Counted from the stretch's first letter, positions 31,663 through 39,899 are shown. The stretch: DNA of 64,000 bases from Marinobacter litoralis (GCF_003336705.1 NZ_QMDL01000001.1:992001-1056000), one strand, 5' to 3'. Program-made: numbers and translations. The notes: generated by a model not told the origin, from the sequence alone.

Positions 31663-33411
31663 ATGTCCAAGAATAAAAAACATCCCGGGGCCCTGATACT
31701 AAGTGCGGCCATCGCCGCAGCGACGATGGGCCTTAGCCTGCAAGCCTACGCGGATCAATACTCAGACGCCGCTGAAAAGTGGGTATCGAACGAGTTCAAA
31801 CGATCGACCCTGACCAAAGAGCAGCAGTTGGAGGAGATGGCCTGGTTCACCAACGCTGCGAAAGATTTCCGCGGTATGGAAATCAACGTGGTGTCTGAAA
31901 CCATTGCAACCCATGAATACGAATCCAACGTTTTAGCCAAAGCGTTCACTGAAATCACCGGCATCAAACTCAACCACACGTTGATTCAGGAAGGCGACGT
32001 TATCGAAAAACTGCAGACCCAAATGCAGTCCGGCCGGAATATTTACGATGGTTATGTAAACGACTCTGACTTGATCGGTACCCACGTCCGCTACGGCAAG
32101 GTGGTCGCGGTTGAAGACATCATGAAGGGCGAAGGCAAAGATCTGACCCTGCCAACGCTCGATCTTGATGACTTTATCGGGCTCGATTTCACCACCGGGC
32201 CAGATGGCAAGCTGTACCAGCTGCCCAGTCAGCAATTTGCCAACTTGTATTGGTTTCGCGCGGACTGGTTCGAAAGGGAAGACCTGAAAAAGCAATTTAA
32301 AGACCGCTATGGCTACGAGCTGGGTGTTCCCATCAACTGGTCTGCGTATGAAGACATTGCCGAGTTCTTCACCGTTCACGTAAAGGAAATCGACGGCAAG
32401 AAAGTTTATGGTCACATGGACTACGGCAAGAAAGACCCGTCTCTCGGTTGGCGCTTTACCGATGCCTGGTTCTCTATGGCTGGTGCTGGCGACAAAGGGC
32501 TTCCAAACGGGTTGCCGGTAGACGAGTGGGGCATTCGTGTTGAGGGTTGCCACCCGGTCGGATCGAACGTGTCACGCGGAGGTGCCACCAACGGGCCAGC
32601 GGCCGTTTACGCAACCACCAAATACGTAGATTGGATGGAGAAATACGCGCCACCGGAAGCAACCGGTATGACGTTCTCCGAATCCGGCCCTGTTCCGGCT
32701 CAAGGTAATATTGCCCAGCAGGTTTTCTGGTACACCGCCTTCACAGCGAGCATGATTGAAGATGGCTTGCCGGTGGTGAATGAAGATGGCACGCCGAAAT
32801 GGCGCATGGCACCTTCGCCTCGCGGCCCATACTGGGAAGAAGGCATGAAACTGGGTTATCAGGACGTGGGATCATGGACATTCCTGAATTCGACGCCTGA
32901 GAAACGCCGTTTGGCTGCCTGGCTTTACGCCCAGTTCACGGTTGCCAAGTCCGTGTCGCTGGAGAAAACCATTGCTGGACTTACGCCCATTCGTGACTCG
33001 GACATCAACTCGGACTACATGACCGAGTTGGCCCCGAAACTCGGTGGGTTAGTCGAATTCTACCGCAGCCCGGCTCGTGTCCAGTGGACGCCGACCGGCA
33101 CCAACGTTCCGGACTATCCGAAACTGGCGCAACTCTGGTGGCAGTACATTGCTCAGGCAGCCAGTGGCGAAGCGACGCCTCAGGAAGCCCTGAATGGCCT
33201 TGCCGATGCACAGGACCGTGTGATGGAGCGTTTGGAACGGGCTAATGTTATGCCTAACTGTGGCCCCAAGCTGAACAAACCTCGCGATCCTCAGTACTGG
33301 TTGGATCAGCCTGGCGCACCAAAGCCGAAGTTGGCGAACGAAAAAGTACCGGGTAAGACGGTGCCTTATAAAGAACTGCTGAAAACCTGGGAAGACGCTC
33401 GTGAGAGCTAA
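31663..33411 (+). CDS. glpV: Glycerol ABC transporter substrate-binding protein GlpV
   Basis: Large periplasmic binding protein (582 residues) that should capture glycerol for GlpSTPQ. A signal peptide is clear, with likely cleavage at AYA-DQ near residue 32. I choose the ATG at 31663, which has GAGG 6 nt upstream; the frame opens 12 bases earlier. Segments AKAFTEITGIKLNHT and LPSQQFANLYWFRADWF resemble family 1 extracellular binding proteins, but the protein is long for that family, as known GlpV proteins are. A hairpin follows the gene. Confidence 0.9.
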   Translation: MSKNKKHPGALILSAAIAAATMGLSLQAYADQYSDAAEKWVSNEFKRSTLTKEQQLEEMAWFTNAAKDFRGMEINVVSETIATHEYESNVLAKAFTEITGIKLNHTLIQEGDVIEKLQTQMQSGRNIYDGYVNDSDLIGTHVRYGKVVAVEDIMKGEGKDLTLPTLDLDDFIGLDFTTGPDGKLYQLPSQQFANLYWFRADWFEREDLKKQFKDRYGYELGVPINWSAYEDIAEFFTVHVKEIDGKKVYGHMDYGKKDPSLGWRFTDAWFSMAGAGDKGLPNGLPVDEWGIRVEGCHPVGSNVSRGGATNGPAAVYATTKYVDWMEKYAPPEATGMTFSESGPVPAQGNIAQQVFWYTAFTASMIEDGLPVVNEDGTPKWRMAPSPRGPYWEEGMKLGYQDVGSWTFLNSTPEKRRLAAWLYAQFTVAKSVSLEKTIAGLTPIRDSDINSDYMTELAPKLGGLVEFYRSPARVQWTPTGTNVPDYPKLAQLWWQYIAQAASGEATPQEALNGLADAQDRVMERLERANVMPNCGPKLNKPRDPQYWLDQPGAPKPKLANEKVPGKTVPYKELLKTWEDARES

Positions 33412-33423
33412 CTTCTGAACGAA

Positions 33424-33455
33424 TCTGCCCGCCGGTTTTGTATAAGGCGGGCAGA
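33424..33455 (+). terminator. Hairpin terminator after glpV
   Basis: A perfect 10-bp GC-rich stem (33424-33433 with 33446-33455) and 12-nt loop lie just after the glpV stop. The T-content downstream is modest (CTTCTCCCTT), so it is probable rather than certain. Confidence 0.6.
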
Positions 33456-33547
33456 TGCTTCTCCCTTCAAGCCCGGTCCGTCTATCCTCGTATTGTCTTC
33501 GCTTCTCGGTTTTATCACCATAAGTGAGAACTGAACGGAGGTGCTCC

Positions 33548-33769
33548 ATGACGCACGTTGACAAGATTTCTGAGCAGGACAAGCGCAAAGATCGTCGTTT
33601 TTCAGTATCAGCCAATCGTGGCAATGCGAGCCACCGTATTCGCTACGTAGAATCGGGCGGTGCGGCGGTTGATACGGAGGAATGCACGTTCTGCCAGGCC
33701 TTGCCTGACACGGAACGCAAAGGCGAAGTAGCGAAGGCTGAAGTTACCAAAAGCCATCACCCTGATTAA
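33548..33769 (+). CDS. Hypothetical small protein with a CxxC motif
   Basis: A 73-residue hydrophilic protein. The ATG at 33548 has GGAGG six bases upstream, which decides the start. It is rich in Lys/Glu/Asp/Arg, with no membrane segment or signal peptide. It carries one CxxC pair in EECTFCQAL (near residue 45), which could bind metal or form a disulfide. I do not recognise a family. It is convergent with hemH; a short 8-bp hairpin (33753-33760 with 33772-33779) overlaps its 3' end. Confidence 0.65.
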   Translation: MTHVDKISEQDKRKDRRFSVSANRGNASHRIRYVESGGAAVDTEECTFCQALPDTERKGEVAKAEVTKSHHPD

Positions 33770-33795
33770 GAGTGATGGCCCTCGGCGGAGCAAGA

Positions 33796-34908
33796 TCAGA
33801 TGTCGTTTCGGCCAGGGAAGGTGGCCTGTTTCCGCGCTTCTGCCAGTTTCGCTCGAGCTTCCAGTTGCTCGCCATCGTTGGTGGGTACGGCCCAGCCTTG
33901 GATGTTTTCTTCAATAAGCTGCACAAGTGCATTGATGTGCCCCGGTGAGGCATTCAGGCAGGGGATGTAAGCAAACTCTTTACCGCCAGCTTCCATAAAG
34001 TACTCTCGATTTTCCTCATCGATTTCCTCAACGGTTTCCAAACAATCGGAAGAAAAGCCCGGACAGAAAACGTCTATGGACTTAACGCCGGTTGCAGGCA
34101 AAGATTTCAGCGTTTCATCGGTATAGGGTTTAAGCCATTCCTCACGGCCAAAACGGGATTGGAATGTGGTGAGGTACTCGTCCTTTTTTAACCCCAGTCG
34201 TTCTGCGAGCAAACGCGAGGTTTTATGGCACTCGCAGTGATACGGATCGCCATTCAGCAGGTATTTAAGCGGTATCCCGTGATAAGAAAGAATCAGCTTT
34301 TGCTTACGCCCGTGTTCGGCCCAATGCGCTTCGATATGCTGAGCCATCGCTTCGATATAGGCAGGAAAGTCATGATAATGGGATACAAAACGGAAGTCTG
34401 GAAGCCAGCGACGCCCCATGAAGTCCTTGGAAATTGCATCGAAGGTGGAGGCGGATGTTGACGCAGAATATTGCGGATAAAGGGGAAGGACCAGCAGTTT
34501 GGTCACCCCTTGTTGCTGCATCTCATCCAGTACTCGGGGAATGGACGGGTTGCCGTAGCGCATGGCAAAGCCCACTACAACATTGCTCCCGTATTTGGCC
34601 TGCAGTGCCTCCCTGATACCCTCTGCTTGTTTGGCGGTGTGCACCAGTAATGGCGACCCTTCCGGCGACCAAACGCCCGCATAGGCTTTTGCGCTGCGTC
34701 TTGGGCGAATGCGCAGGATGACCCCATGCAGTATCAGCCACCAGAGTGGGCGAGGTACTTCCACAACGCGCGGGTCCCATAAAAATTCAGCCAGATACTT
34801 TCTTAACGCTGAGGGTGTGGGGGCGTCAGGTGTGCCCAGATTAGTGACAAGAACACCCAGGCGTTCCGCCTGGTTATGGCTGAAATTTTCAGTCCCTTTG
34901 TATGGCAT
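33796..34908 (-). CDS. hemH: Ferrochelatase
   Basis: Inserts ferrous iron into protoporphyrin IX, the last step of heme synthesis. The catalytic His lies in ILSYHGIPLKYLLNGDPY (near residue 210), and the conserved acidic patch is in CPGFSSDCLETVEEIDEEN. The N-terminal block VLVTNLGTPDAPTPSALR is typical. At 370 residues it is slightly longer than many bacterial forms, with a 20-residue charged tail. CECHKT after the active site adds two cysteines close together, seen in some proteobacterial enzymes. It is downstream of the Blh-like gene by 23 bp. Confidence 0.95.
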   Translation of the reverse strand: MPYKGTENFSHNQAERLGVLVTNLGTPDAPTPSALRKYLAEFLWDPRVVEVPRPLWWLILHGVILRIRPRRSAKAYAGVWSPEGSPLLVHTAKQAEGIREALQAKYGSNVVVGFAMRYGNPSIPRVLDEMQQQGVTKLLVLPLYPQYSASTSASTFDAISKDFMGRRWLPDFRFVSHYHDFPAYIEAMAQHIEAHWAEHGRKQKLILSYHGIPLKYLLNGDPYHCECHKTSRLLAERLGLKKDEYLTTFQSRFGREEWLKPYTDETLKSLPATGVKSIDVFCPGFSSDCLETVEEIDEENREYFMEAGGKEFAYIPCLNASPGHINALVQLIEENIQGWAVPTNDGEQLEARAKLAEARKQATFPGRNDI

Positions 34909-34931
34909 TGAAACTTTCCGGTTGTGGGGTG

Positions 34932-35366
34932 TTAACTTTGGTGGTTCTGCTGCTGCGTATGCATACGGCCAATTAGCCCGGTGAGATCATAACCGGCTTG
35001 ATAAGCTTTCGAGAGCAAGTCTTGTGGATCTTGTTCCCGGGCTGAACTCAGCGCCCACAATACTGCGCTGCGCGTGCCAGACCGACAAAAGGCCAAAGCA
35101 GGCTTTTCCGCTGCCTTGAACATAGGTGCAAACGCATCGACATCTTCATCAGTAATATGGCCTGATGCAACAGGCAGATACACCCATTTTAACCCATGTT
35201 CCTCGGCGCTTGCTTTGATGTCGGTCATTGGTGGCTGACCAAATTCTTCACCGTCGGGGCGGTTAGCGATCAGGGTCTTGAAACCAAGGCGGGCAATTTC
35301 AGGGATGTCTTCGATGGCAATCTGGGGCGCGACAGACATAGTGTCGTCAATTCTTCTGATATCCAT
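34932..35366 (-). CDS. TIGR01244 family sulfurtransferase/phosphatase (Blh N-domain type)
   Basis: A 144-residue stand-alone DUF442-type protein. The active-site loop is CRSGTR with Cys94 and Arg99, i.e. CX4R, the rhodanese-like spacing rather than the CX5R of tyrosine phosphatases. Family motifs TLIANRPDGEEFGQPP and WVYLPVASGHITDEDV are present. In other bacteria this domain is linked to sulfide or persulfide handling (bigR/blh clusters). The two YeeE/YedE genes directly upstream on the same strand support that here. No ArsR-type regulator is adjacent. Confidence 0.85.
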   Translation of the reverse strand: MDIRRIDDTMSVAPQIAIEDIPEIARLGFKTLIANRPDGEEFGQPPMTDIKASAEEHGLKWVYLPVASGHITDEDVDAFAPMFKAAEKPALAFCRSGTRSAVLWALSSAREQDPQDLLSKAYQAGYDLTGLIGRMHTQQQNHQS

Positions 35367-35390
35367 GGGGCTTCTCCAAAGGTTGGATTA

Positions 35391-35413
35391 GCCGGGCTAG
35401 TGATAAGCCCGGC
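35391..35413 (-). repeat. Hairpin between the PmpB-like and Blh-like genes
   Basis: An 8-bp stem (35391-35398 with 35406-35413) and 7-nt loop in the 77-bp gap, without a T-tract. It may reduce read-through from the transporter genes. Confidence 0.45.
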
Positions 35414-35443
35414 ACGGATACGAGCGAAATCGCTGGAATCGCG

Positions 35444-35869
35444 TCAGGATTGTGCACGTTTCCGTTCGATGAGTTCAAAGAGCATCATACCTGCCACCAT
35501 GGACGCGACAAAGACTATCCCTTTAATTTCGCCGGCACCAACCGCAACCAGCGCAGGCCCCGGGCAGAAGCCAGCAACGCCCCAGCCCACACCGAACATT
35601 AAACTGCCGCCAACCAGGCGTTTATCAATCTTGGTGCTGGTTGGCAGTTTCATATTGAAGCCAAGCAACGATAAGGTACGTTTTTTGGCAACCGTGAAAG
35701 CCACCAAGCCTACAAGAATCGCGCCGCCCATAACCAGTGCGAGTGATGGATCCCAGAGGCCCGCAAGATCAAGAAAGCCCAGCACTTTGGCGGGGTTAGC
35801 CAAGCCGGAAACAAGAAGGCCCAAACCAAAGATCAGACCAGCAATCAGAGAGGTCAGGTTGTATTTCAT
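35444..35869 (-). CDS. YeeE/YedE family protein, PmpB-like half
   Basis: A 141-residue membrane protein with four hydrophobic segments. The conserved cysteine is in WGVAGFCPGPALVAVGAG (near residue 106), which marks the second half of the YeeE/YedE (thiosulfate or sulfur-compound permease) fold. It starts 4 bp after its partner at 35874, and the two together equal one full-length YeeE protein. Transport of a sulfur species is inferred from the family. Confidence 0.87.
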   Translation of the reverse strand: MKYNLTSLIAGLIFGLGLLVSGLANPAKVLGFLDLAGLWDPSLALVMGGAILVGLVAFTVAKKRTLSLLGFNMKLPTSTKIDKRLVGGSLMFGVGWGVAGFCPGPALVAVGAGEIKGIVFVASMVAGMMLFELIERKRAQS

Positions 35870-35873
35870 GAAA

Positions 35874-36311
35874 TCAGGCTCCGATCAGGTGGCGAATAAC
35901 GTACACAGTAATAAAACCCGTTGCCATAAAGCTCAGAGTGGCAACCAGCGAGCGAGGCGACAGCCTTGATAGCCCGCACACGCCGTGACCACTGGTGCAC
36001 CCGGAACCATAGCGCGTGCCAACACCCACAAGCAGACCTGCAATGATAATAGCCGGGAAGCCCGCATCGACTTCAATTGGCGGTAATTCACCAAACAGCT
36101 TCCAAACGATCGGGGTTCCGATCAAACCACCGAGAAACGCCATGCGCCAGAGCATATCGTTGCGCGTAGGGGATAACAGTCCACCCAGAATTCCGCTAAT
36201 ACCGGCAATGCGGCCGTTCAACAACAAAAAGCTGGCGGCGGCAAGGCCGACCAGAATACCGCCAGCTAGAGCGCTGACGGGGGTGAATTGACTCCAAGCA
36301 ATGTCTATCAT
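35874..36311 (-). CDS. YeeE/YedE family protein, PmpA-like half
   Basis: A 145-residue membrane protein carrying the first conserved signature YGSGCTSGHGVCGLSRLSPR (two cysteines, near residues 100-109). I use the ATG at 36311 with GGAG six bases upstream rather than the TTG at 36317. Upstream, a 7-bp direct repeat with 21-bp period (36341-36347 and 36362-36368) brackets an AT-rich promoter-like stretch and may be a regulator site. With 35444-35869 it forms a split sulfur-compound permease. Confidence 0.87.
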   Translation of the reverse strand: MIDIAWSQFTPVSALAGGILVGLAAASFLLLNGRIAGISGILGGLLSPTRNDMLWRMAFLGGLIGTPIVWKLFGELPPIEVDAGFPAIIIAGLLVGVGTRYGSGCTSGHGVCGLSRLSPRSLVATLSFMATGFITVYVIRHLIGA

Positions 36312-36370
36312 GCACAACTCCGATAAAGTGTTCGTTTTGGAATAAGCATATAATAACAGGAAATAAGCTC

Positions 36371-36398
36371 AAAAAAAGCCCGGCTTGGGAGGCCGGGC
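36371..36398 (-). terminator. Orphan intrinsic terminator on the minus strand
   Basis: A 7-bp GC-only stem (36378-36384 with 36392-36398) with loop TTGGGAG. On the minus strand it is followed by seven T (plus-strand A at 36371-36377). No minus-strand gene lies upstream within 260 bp, so it may end a small RNA or block antisense transcription. Confidence 0.8.
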
Positions 36399-36594
36399 AG
36401 AGGCGTGCGAGTAGTATCCATGAAAGACTTCCAGACAAACCGGCATCAACGGGGACACCGGTATTGAGAAGTATTGACCATATTTCGTACAACTCAAGCT
36501 TTGCCCCGATTCCTTTGAAAACATTTCTTCATATGTTTGCGTTCTTTATATTGCGGCCCGTCGCTATGCGGGTTTCAGCGGGGTGCCGCAATCA

Positions 36595-36623
36595 CTGCAA
36601 TCAAAAGGTGGGTGTAATATAAT
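36595..36623 (+). promoter_or_regulatory. Probable promoter of the phasin gene
   Basis: A consensus -10 TATAAT (36618-36623), 17 nt after a weak -35 CTGCAA (36595-36600). It gives a leader of about 30 nt. Confidence 0.45.
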
Positions 36624-36661
36624 GCCTAATTAATCCTATTGCTCGTATTTAAGAGGTACTC

Positions 36662-37084
36662 ATGTCTGAGCACGATGACCAAACACCCGAGACAGATCCG
36701 CAGCTGCCGGGAAAGATTAAGGACTCTGCTCGCCAGATCTGGCTGGCCGGGCTTGGTGCCTTCACCAAAGCCGAGGAAGATGCCGGTAAATTCTTCGACC
36801 GCCTGGTTCAGGAAGGCGAACAGCTTGAATCAAAAACCCGGGGCGTTGTCGGTAAGCAGATCCGCACGGTAGAAGATCGGGTTGGCGAAGTACGCGAGCG
36901 TGCAACCGGCACTTGGGATAAACTTGAACATATGTTCGACCAACGGGTTTCGGGAGCCTTACGCCGACTGGGTATTCATCGTAAGGAAGACATTCAGGCA
37001 CTAGAGAGCCGTATTGAATACCTGGAAGCCGAGCTGGCCAAACTCCGTGGAAGTTCATCGAATGATAACGATGAAGAGGAATAA
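36662..37084 (+). CDS. PhaI/PhaF-like phasin (polyhydroxyalkanoate granule protein)
   Basis: A 140-residue, highly charged protein that in the family coats polyhydroxyalkanoate granules. The phasin segment is about residues 18-70 (ARQIWLAGLGAFTKAEEDAG, KFFDRLVQEGEQLE), followed by a predicted coiled coil at about 108-132 (DIQALESRIEYLEAELAKL) and an acidic tail. GAGG is 6 nt before the ATG. It has no Ala/Lys-rich histone-like C-terminus, so it is PhaI-like rather than PhaF-like. It is convergent with the PhaD-like regulator, 8 bp away. No PHA synthase is in the window. Confidence 0.82.
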   Translation: MSEHDDQTPETDPQLPGKIKDSARQIWLAGLGAFTKAEEDAGKFFDRLVQEGEQLESKTRGVVGKQIRTVEDRVGEVRERATGTWDKLEHMFDQRVSGALRRLGIHRKEDIQALESRIEYLEAELAKLRGSSSNDNDEEE

Positions 37085-37092
37085 GTTGAGCC

Positions 37093-37722
37093 TTACAGAT
37101 ACGTCTCGCTGATCAGTCTGACTTCCTCTTTGTGATCTTCGGTAAGATGGGGCAGTATCAGGTGCAAGATCTGATACACCCCTTTACCGGGATCGACGAA
37201 ATCCCGATCATCCAGATGCGAGAGTGTGTCGAAGCTGCTCCAGTAGCAAACGGTCAGAGTGAGCTGCTGGCACAGGGCGTCTAGCTCTGACGGGCCGCTC
37301 ACCATCAAACCCTGCCGTTTAAAGCTGGTGCACAGCGACTCGAAAGCCTGAGTTTTCTTCTTGAGTATCCGCCGAAAGCGCACTTGTAGCTGTTCGTATC
37401 GAGACAGCACGTTCACCAGGTCCTGGTACAGGAACCGATAGCGGGCAACTGCTTCGAACAAGAGGTGCAGGAAGAAGCTGAACTGGTCTACAGGTACGTC
37501 CGCATTGCTCGGAACTGCGAGCAAATCCAGCATTTCAGCTTCAAAGCTTTCGAAGAGCTCTTCAACAATGTCGCCTTTACTTTTGAAGTGGTAGTAAAGG
37601 TTGCCCGGACTGATGTCCAACTCATCCGAGATCAACAGGGTGGTGACGTTTGGCTCACCCAAGCTGTTGAAAAGCTGCAAGCTGGTGTTCAGTATCCTGT
37701 CCCTGGTTTTTATTTTCTTCAT
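37093..37722 (-). CDS. TetR-family regulator, PhaD-like
   Basis: A 209-residue one-component regulator. The N-terminus (KTRDRILNTSLQLFNSLGEP, then ISPGNLYYHFKSKGDIVEELF) closely follows Pseudomonas PhaD, the activator of phasin and PHA genes. The helix-turn-helix spans about residues 24-48. The C-terminal ligand domain is rich in Leu/Phe. It starts 17 bp downstream of xthA and may be co-transcribed with it. Its position tail-to-tail with the phasin gene suggests that phasin expression is a target; this is inference. Confidence 0.82.
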   Translation of the reverse strand: MKKIKTRDRILNTSLQLFNSLGEPNVTTLLISDELDISPGNLYYHFKSKGDIVEELFESFEAEMLDLLAVPSNADVPVDQFSFFLHLLFEAVARYRFLYQDLVNVLSRYEQLQVRFRRILKKKTQAFESLCTSFKRQGLMVSGPSELDALCQQLTLTVCYWSSFDTLSHLDDRDFVDPGKGVYQILHLILPHLTEDHKEEVRLISETYL

Positions 37723-37739
37723 GGCGGATTGTCAGCCTA

Positions 37740-38558
37740 TCAGAGTTCGAAACTGGCCCAGATCGGGCAGTGGTCAGAGGGGCGCTCCATAGCCCGAATC
37801 TCATAACTGACGCCGGCATCTTTGGCTTTGGGCAAAAGGCTGTCGTTGGCCATAACAAGGTCGATGCGAAGGCCCCGCTTGGGCTCGCGCTCAAAGCCTT
37901 TGCTGCGGTAATCAAACCAGCTGTAGGTATCGGCTTCTTCGGGGTTCAAGTGCCGGAACACATCGGTAAATCCGCGCGCCTCAACTTGCCCCAACCATTC
38001 CCGCTCTTCCGGCAAGAAGCTGCATTTGCCGGAACGTAGCCAGCGTTTAGCGTTGTCCGGGCCAATTCCGATGTCTTTGTCGGTTGGCGAGATGTTCATA
38101 TCACCCATCAGGACAACGTGGCCAGGGCGTTTGTTTAGTTCGTCTAACAAATCCATCAGATCGGCGTAGAATTTTTGTTTGGCCGGGAATTTGGTGGGGT
38201 GGTCTCGATTTTCCCCTTGCGGGAAGTAGCCGTTTATAACCGTAAGCGGTTCGCCGTTGACGGTGAAGTGCCCGGTAATGAGCCGGCGCTGCGCGTCTTC
38301 GTCATCGGTTGGGTAACCTTTCACCACCTCATCGGGCGCTTGTTTAGAAAGCAGCGCGACACCGTAGTGGGTCTTCTGACCATGAAAATGCACGTGGTAT
38401 CCGAGCTCCCGAATGGCCTCCTCGGGGAATTCTTCATCCCTGACCTTGGTTTCTTGAAGCCCTATGAAATCAGGGTTCAGCTGGTCAATAACAGCCTCGA
38501 GTTGGTGCAAGCGAGTGCGGATACTGTTCACGTTGAACGACACGAACATCATGGTCAT
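37740..38558 (-). CDS. xthA: Exodeoxyribonuclease III
   Basis: AP endonuclease and 3'-5' exonuclease in base excision repair. Catalytic blocks: Asn in SFNVNSIRTRL, Glu in FIGLQETKV (near residue 36), MGDMNISPTDKDIG, and C-terminal ERPSDHCPIW with the active His. Length is 272 residues, typical. GGAG lies 5 nt before the ATG at 38558. Confidence 0.95.
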   Translation of the reverse strand: MTMMFVSFNVNSIRTRLHQLEAVIDQLNPDFIGLQETKVRDEEFPEEAIRELGYHVHFHGQKTHYGVALLSKQAPDEVVKGYPTDDEDAQRRLITGHFTVNGEPLTVINGYFPQGENRDHPTKFPAKQKFYADLMDLLDELNKRPGHVVLMGDMNISPTDKDIGIGPDNAKRWLRSGKCSFLPEEREWLGQVEARGFTDVFRHLNPEEADTYSWFDYRSKGFEREPKRGLRIDLVMANDSLLPKAKDAGVSYEIRAMERPSDHCPIWASFEL

Positions 38559-38640
38559 GGAATCTCCGAATCAGTTTGGCCCGGAGTTTACCACACCAAG
38601 GGGGCATAACCGTTTGGCCGAACGGCCGCACGGGAGAACT

Positions 38641-39378
38641 TTACAAAGTCAGGTCGCAGCCCGGGTATTGGGTAATGCGATAGCGAAGGAGTGCGGTGTA
38701 GTTTGTTTCGCGGTTAGCCCGGATGTTGGTTAGTCCCTGATAGTGGGTCAATGCGCCGTTTTGGTTGTAGCCCAGAATGATGGGATCAACCAGAAACCGC
38801 AAAACCAGACTGGTGGGGCGAATCTGCACCGCCACATCGGCGTCGATCATCGTGTTTGGTGCTGGCTCCAGAACAAATCCGTAGTGATCCCCGCGGGTGG
38901 GAGCCAGAAAGCGGAAAGGGATCGATTTCCCGGCGGTGACATCTTGCCAGTTAGCCCTGACAAACTGATCGAAACCGGCATCGACAACCAAACGATTATC
39001 GTAGCTCACGCGGAAGCGTCTTGGGCTTTCAACTGGGGTTTGCCAGTCAACGATGAGTTGTGTTGAATCCGGGTAAGAAATCTCCAACGATTCGCCAAAG
39101 TCCGGCTGGCTGAAATCGACTCTGGGTCGGCTGGGGTGTTCGCCATATTGCAATGTTTTGAAGGCAAAGCGGCGATCGTCGGAGCCTTTGTGGTAAGTCA
39201 CGGAATGCTCTCTGGGTTCAAACCCTGTTTCCGAGCAGTTTCCTGTTACCTGGTGCCGCTCCTCGTAGAGTTCTTTTTGGCTGTCGATTGATTGGGCTGT
39301 TCCAACAAATTCAAATGTGGCGGCCGCAGCCAATCCGGTCGTCAGAATACACATTGCACCCACAGCCCATCGAATCAT
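38641..39378 (-). CDS. Secreted protein of unknown function, end of lipid operon
   Basis: A 245-residue protein with a signal peptide (MIRWAVGAMCILTTGLAAAA, likely cut near residue 20). The mature part is beta-rich in appearance with no motif I recognise. It contains two cysteines (GNCSET and PGCDLTL) that could form a periplasmic disulfide. Its start ATG overlaps the DUF2878 stop (ATGA), so it is the last gene of an eight-gene coupled string dedicated to fatty-acid or membrane modification. A periplasmic or outer-membrane role is likely; anything more is guesswork. Confidence 0.8.
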   Translation of the reverse strand: MIRWAVGAMCILTTGLAAAATFEFVGTAQSIDSQKELYEERHQVTGNCSETGFEPREHSVTYHKGSDDRRFAFKTLQYGEHPSRPRVDFSQPDFGESLEISYPDSTQLIVDWQTPVESPRRFRVSYDNRLVVDAGFDQFVRANWQDVTAGKSIPFRFLAPTRGDHYGFVLEPAPNTMIDADVAVQIRPTSLVLRFLVDPIILGYNQNGALTHYQGLTNIRANRETNYTALLRYRITQYPGCDLTL

Positions 39379-39899
39379 GAGGCGAGCCTTAAGGTCAGAT
39401 GTTTACGAATAAGCAGCAACAGCGGGAACAGAACGAGCCAGCCGGCTGCGATGGCCAGCAGGGAAATGGTTTGGTCAGGAAGGGTCACCGCACCCAGCTT
39501 GCTGGCGGACCAATAGGCAAACGACCCGGCAGGGGGAGCCAGAACGTACGGAAGCCACGCTCGCTGAGCAACCCAGCTTAGTGAATGGCACAAGGTCGTC
39601 ATGAAAAGGCCCCAGATGGCAATAAGCCATATTGGTGCAAATGGAGGCGTTTCCGCACCTTCGAGGGCAAGAATGCCAGCCTGCAACCACAGCGAATCCA
39701 GCAAGCTGCCAAGTACGATACCAATCGCGATGAAGAGAAATTCTGACCTTCGGCGAGTGCTTACCCATAACATGTGTAAGGCCAGGATCACCACGGCCAC
39801 CGCCGCAGCTGCATGGCCAGGGTACAACACACAAAGGAGCCAGCCGGCCTGAAACAGTACAAAATTGAGGGTGTTGCGACCGGTTTTCGACTGAATCAT
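39375..39899 (-). CDS. DUF2878 family membrane protein
   Basis: A 174-residue integral membrane protein with about six hydrophobic segments. The pattern FVLFQAGWLLCVLYPGHAAA at the N-terminus and GSLLDSLWLQAGIL near residue 65 fit DUF2878. This family is repeatedly found beside Cfa-like methyltransferases and DUF1365 genes; its function is unknown. It overlaps its neighbours at both ends by ATGA junctions, implying translational coupling with the Cfa-like gene upstream. Confidence 0.82.
   Translation of the reverse strand: MIQSKTGRNTLNFVLFQAGWLLCVLYPGHAAAAVAVVILALHMLWVSTRRRSEFLFIAIGIVLGSLLDSLWLQAGILALEGAETPPFAPIWLIAIWGLFMTTLCHSLSWVAQRAWLPYVLAPPAGSFAYWSASKLGAVTLPDQTISLLAIAAGWLVLFPLLLLIRKHLTLRLAS

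Larger units (their letters stand above)
36312..36661. other. 350-bp gene-free region between PmpA-like and phasin genes
   Basis: Holds the promoter region of the minus-strand PmpA-like gene (AT-rich 36341-36368), a strong minus-strand terminator (36371-36398) with no gene upstream of it, and the plus-strand promoter of the phasin gene near 36595-36623. The minus-strand frame through 36492 runs across the terminator, lacks a ribosome site and is rejected as a gene. Confidence 0.6.

Noticed and set aside
36196..36492. 98-codon minus-strand frame ahead of the PmpA-like gene
   Set aside because: It begins at a TTG without a ribosome site, reads through the terminator at 36371-36398 and overlaps the start of the PmpA-like gene.
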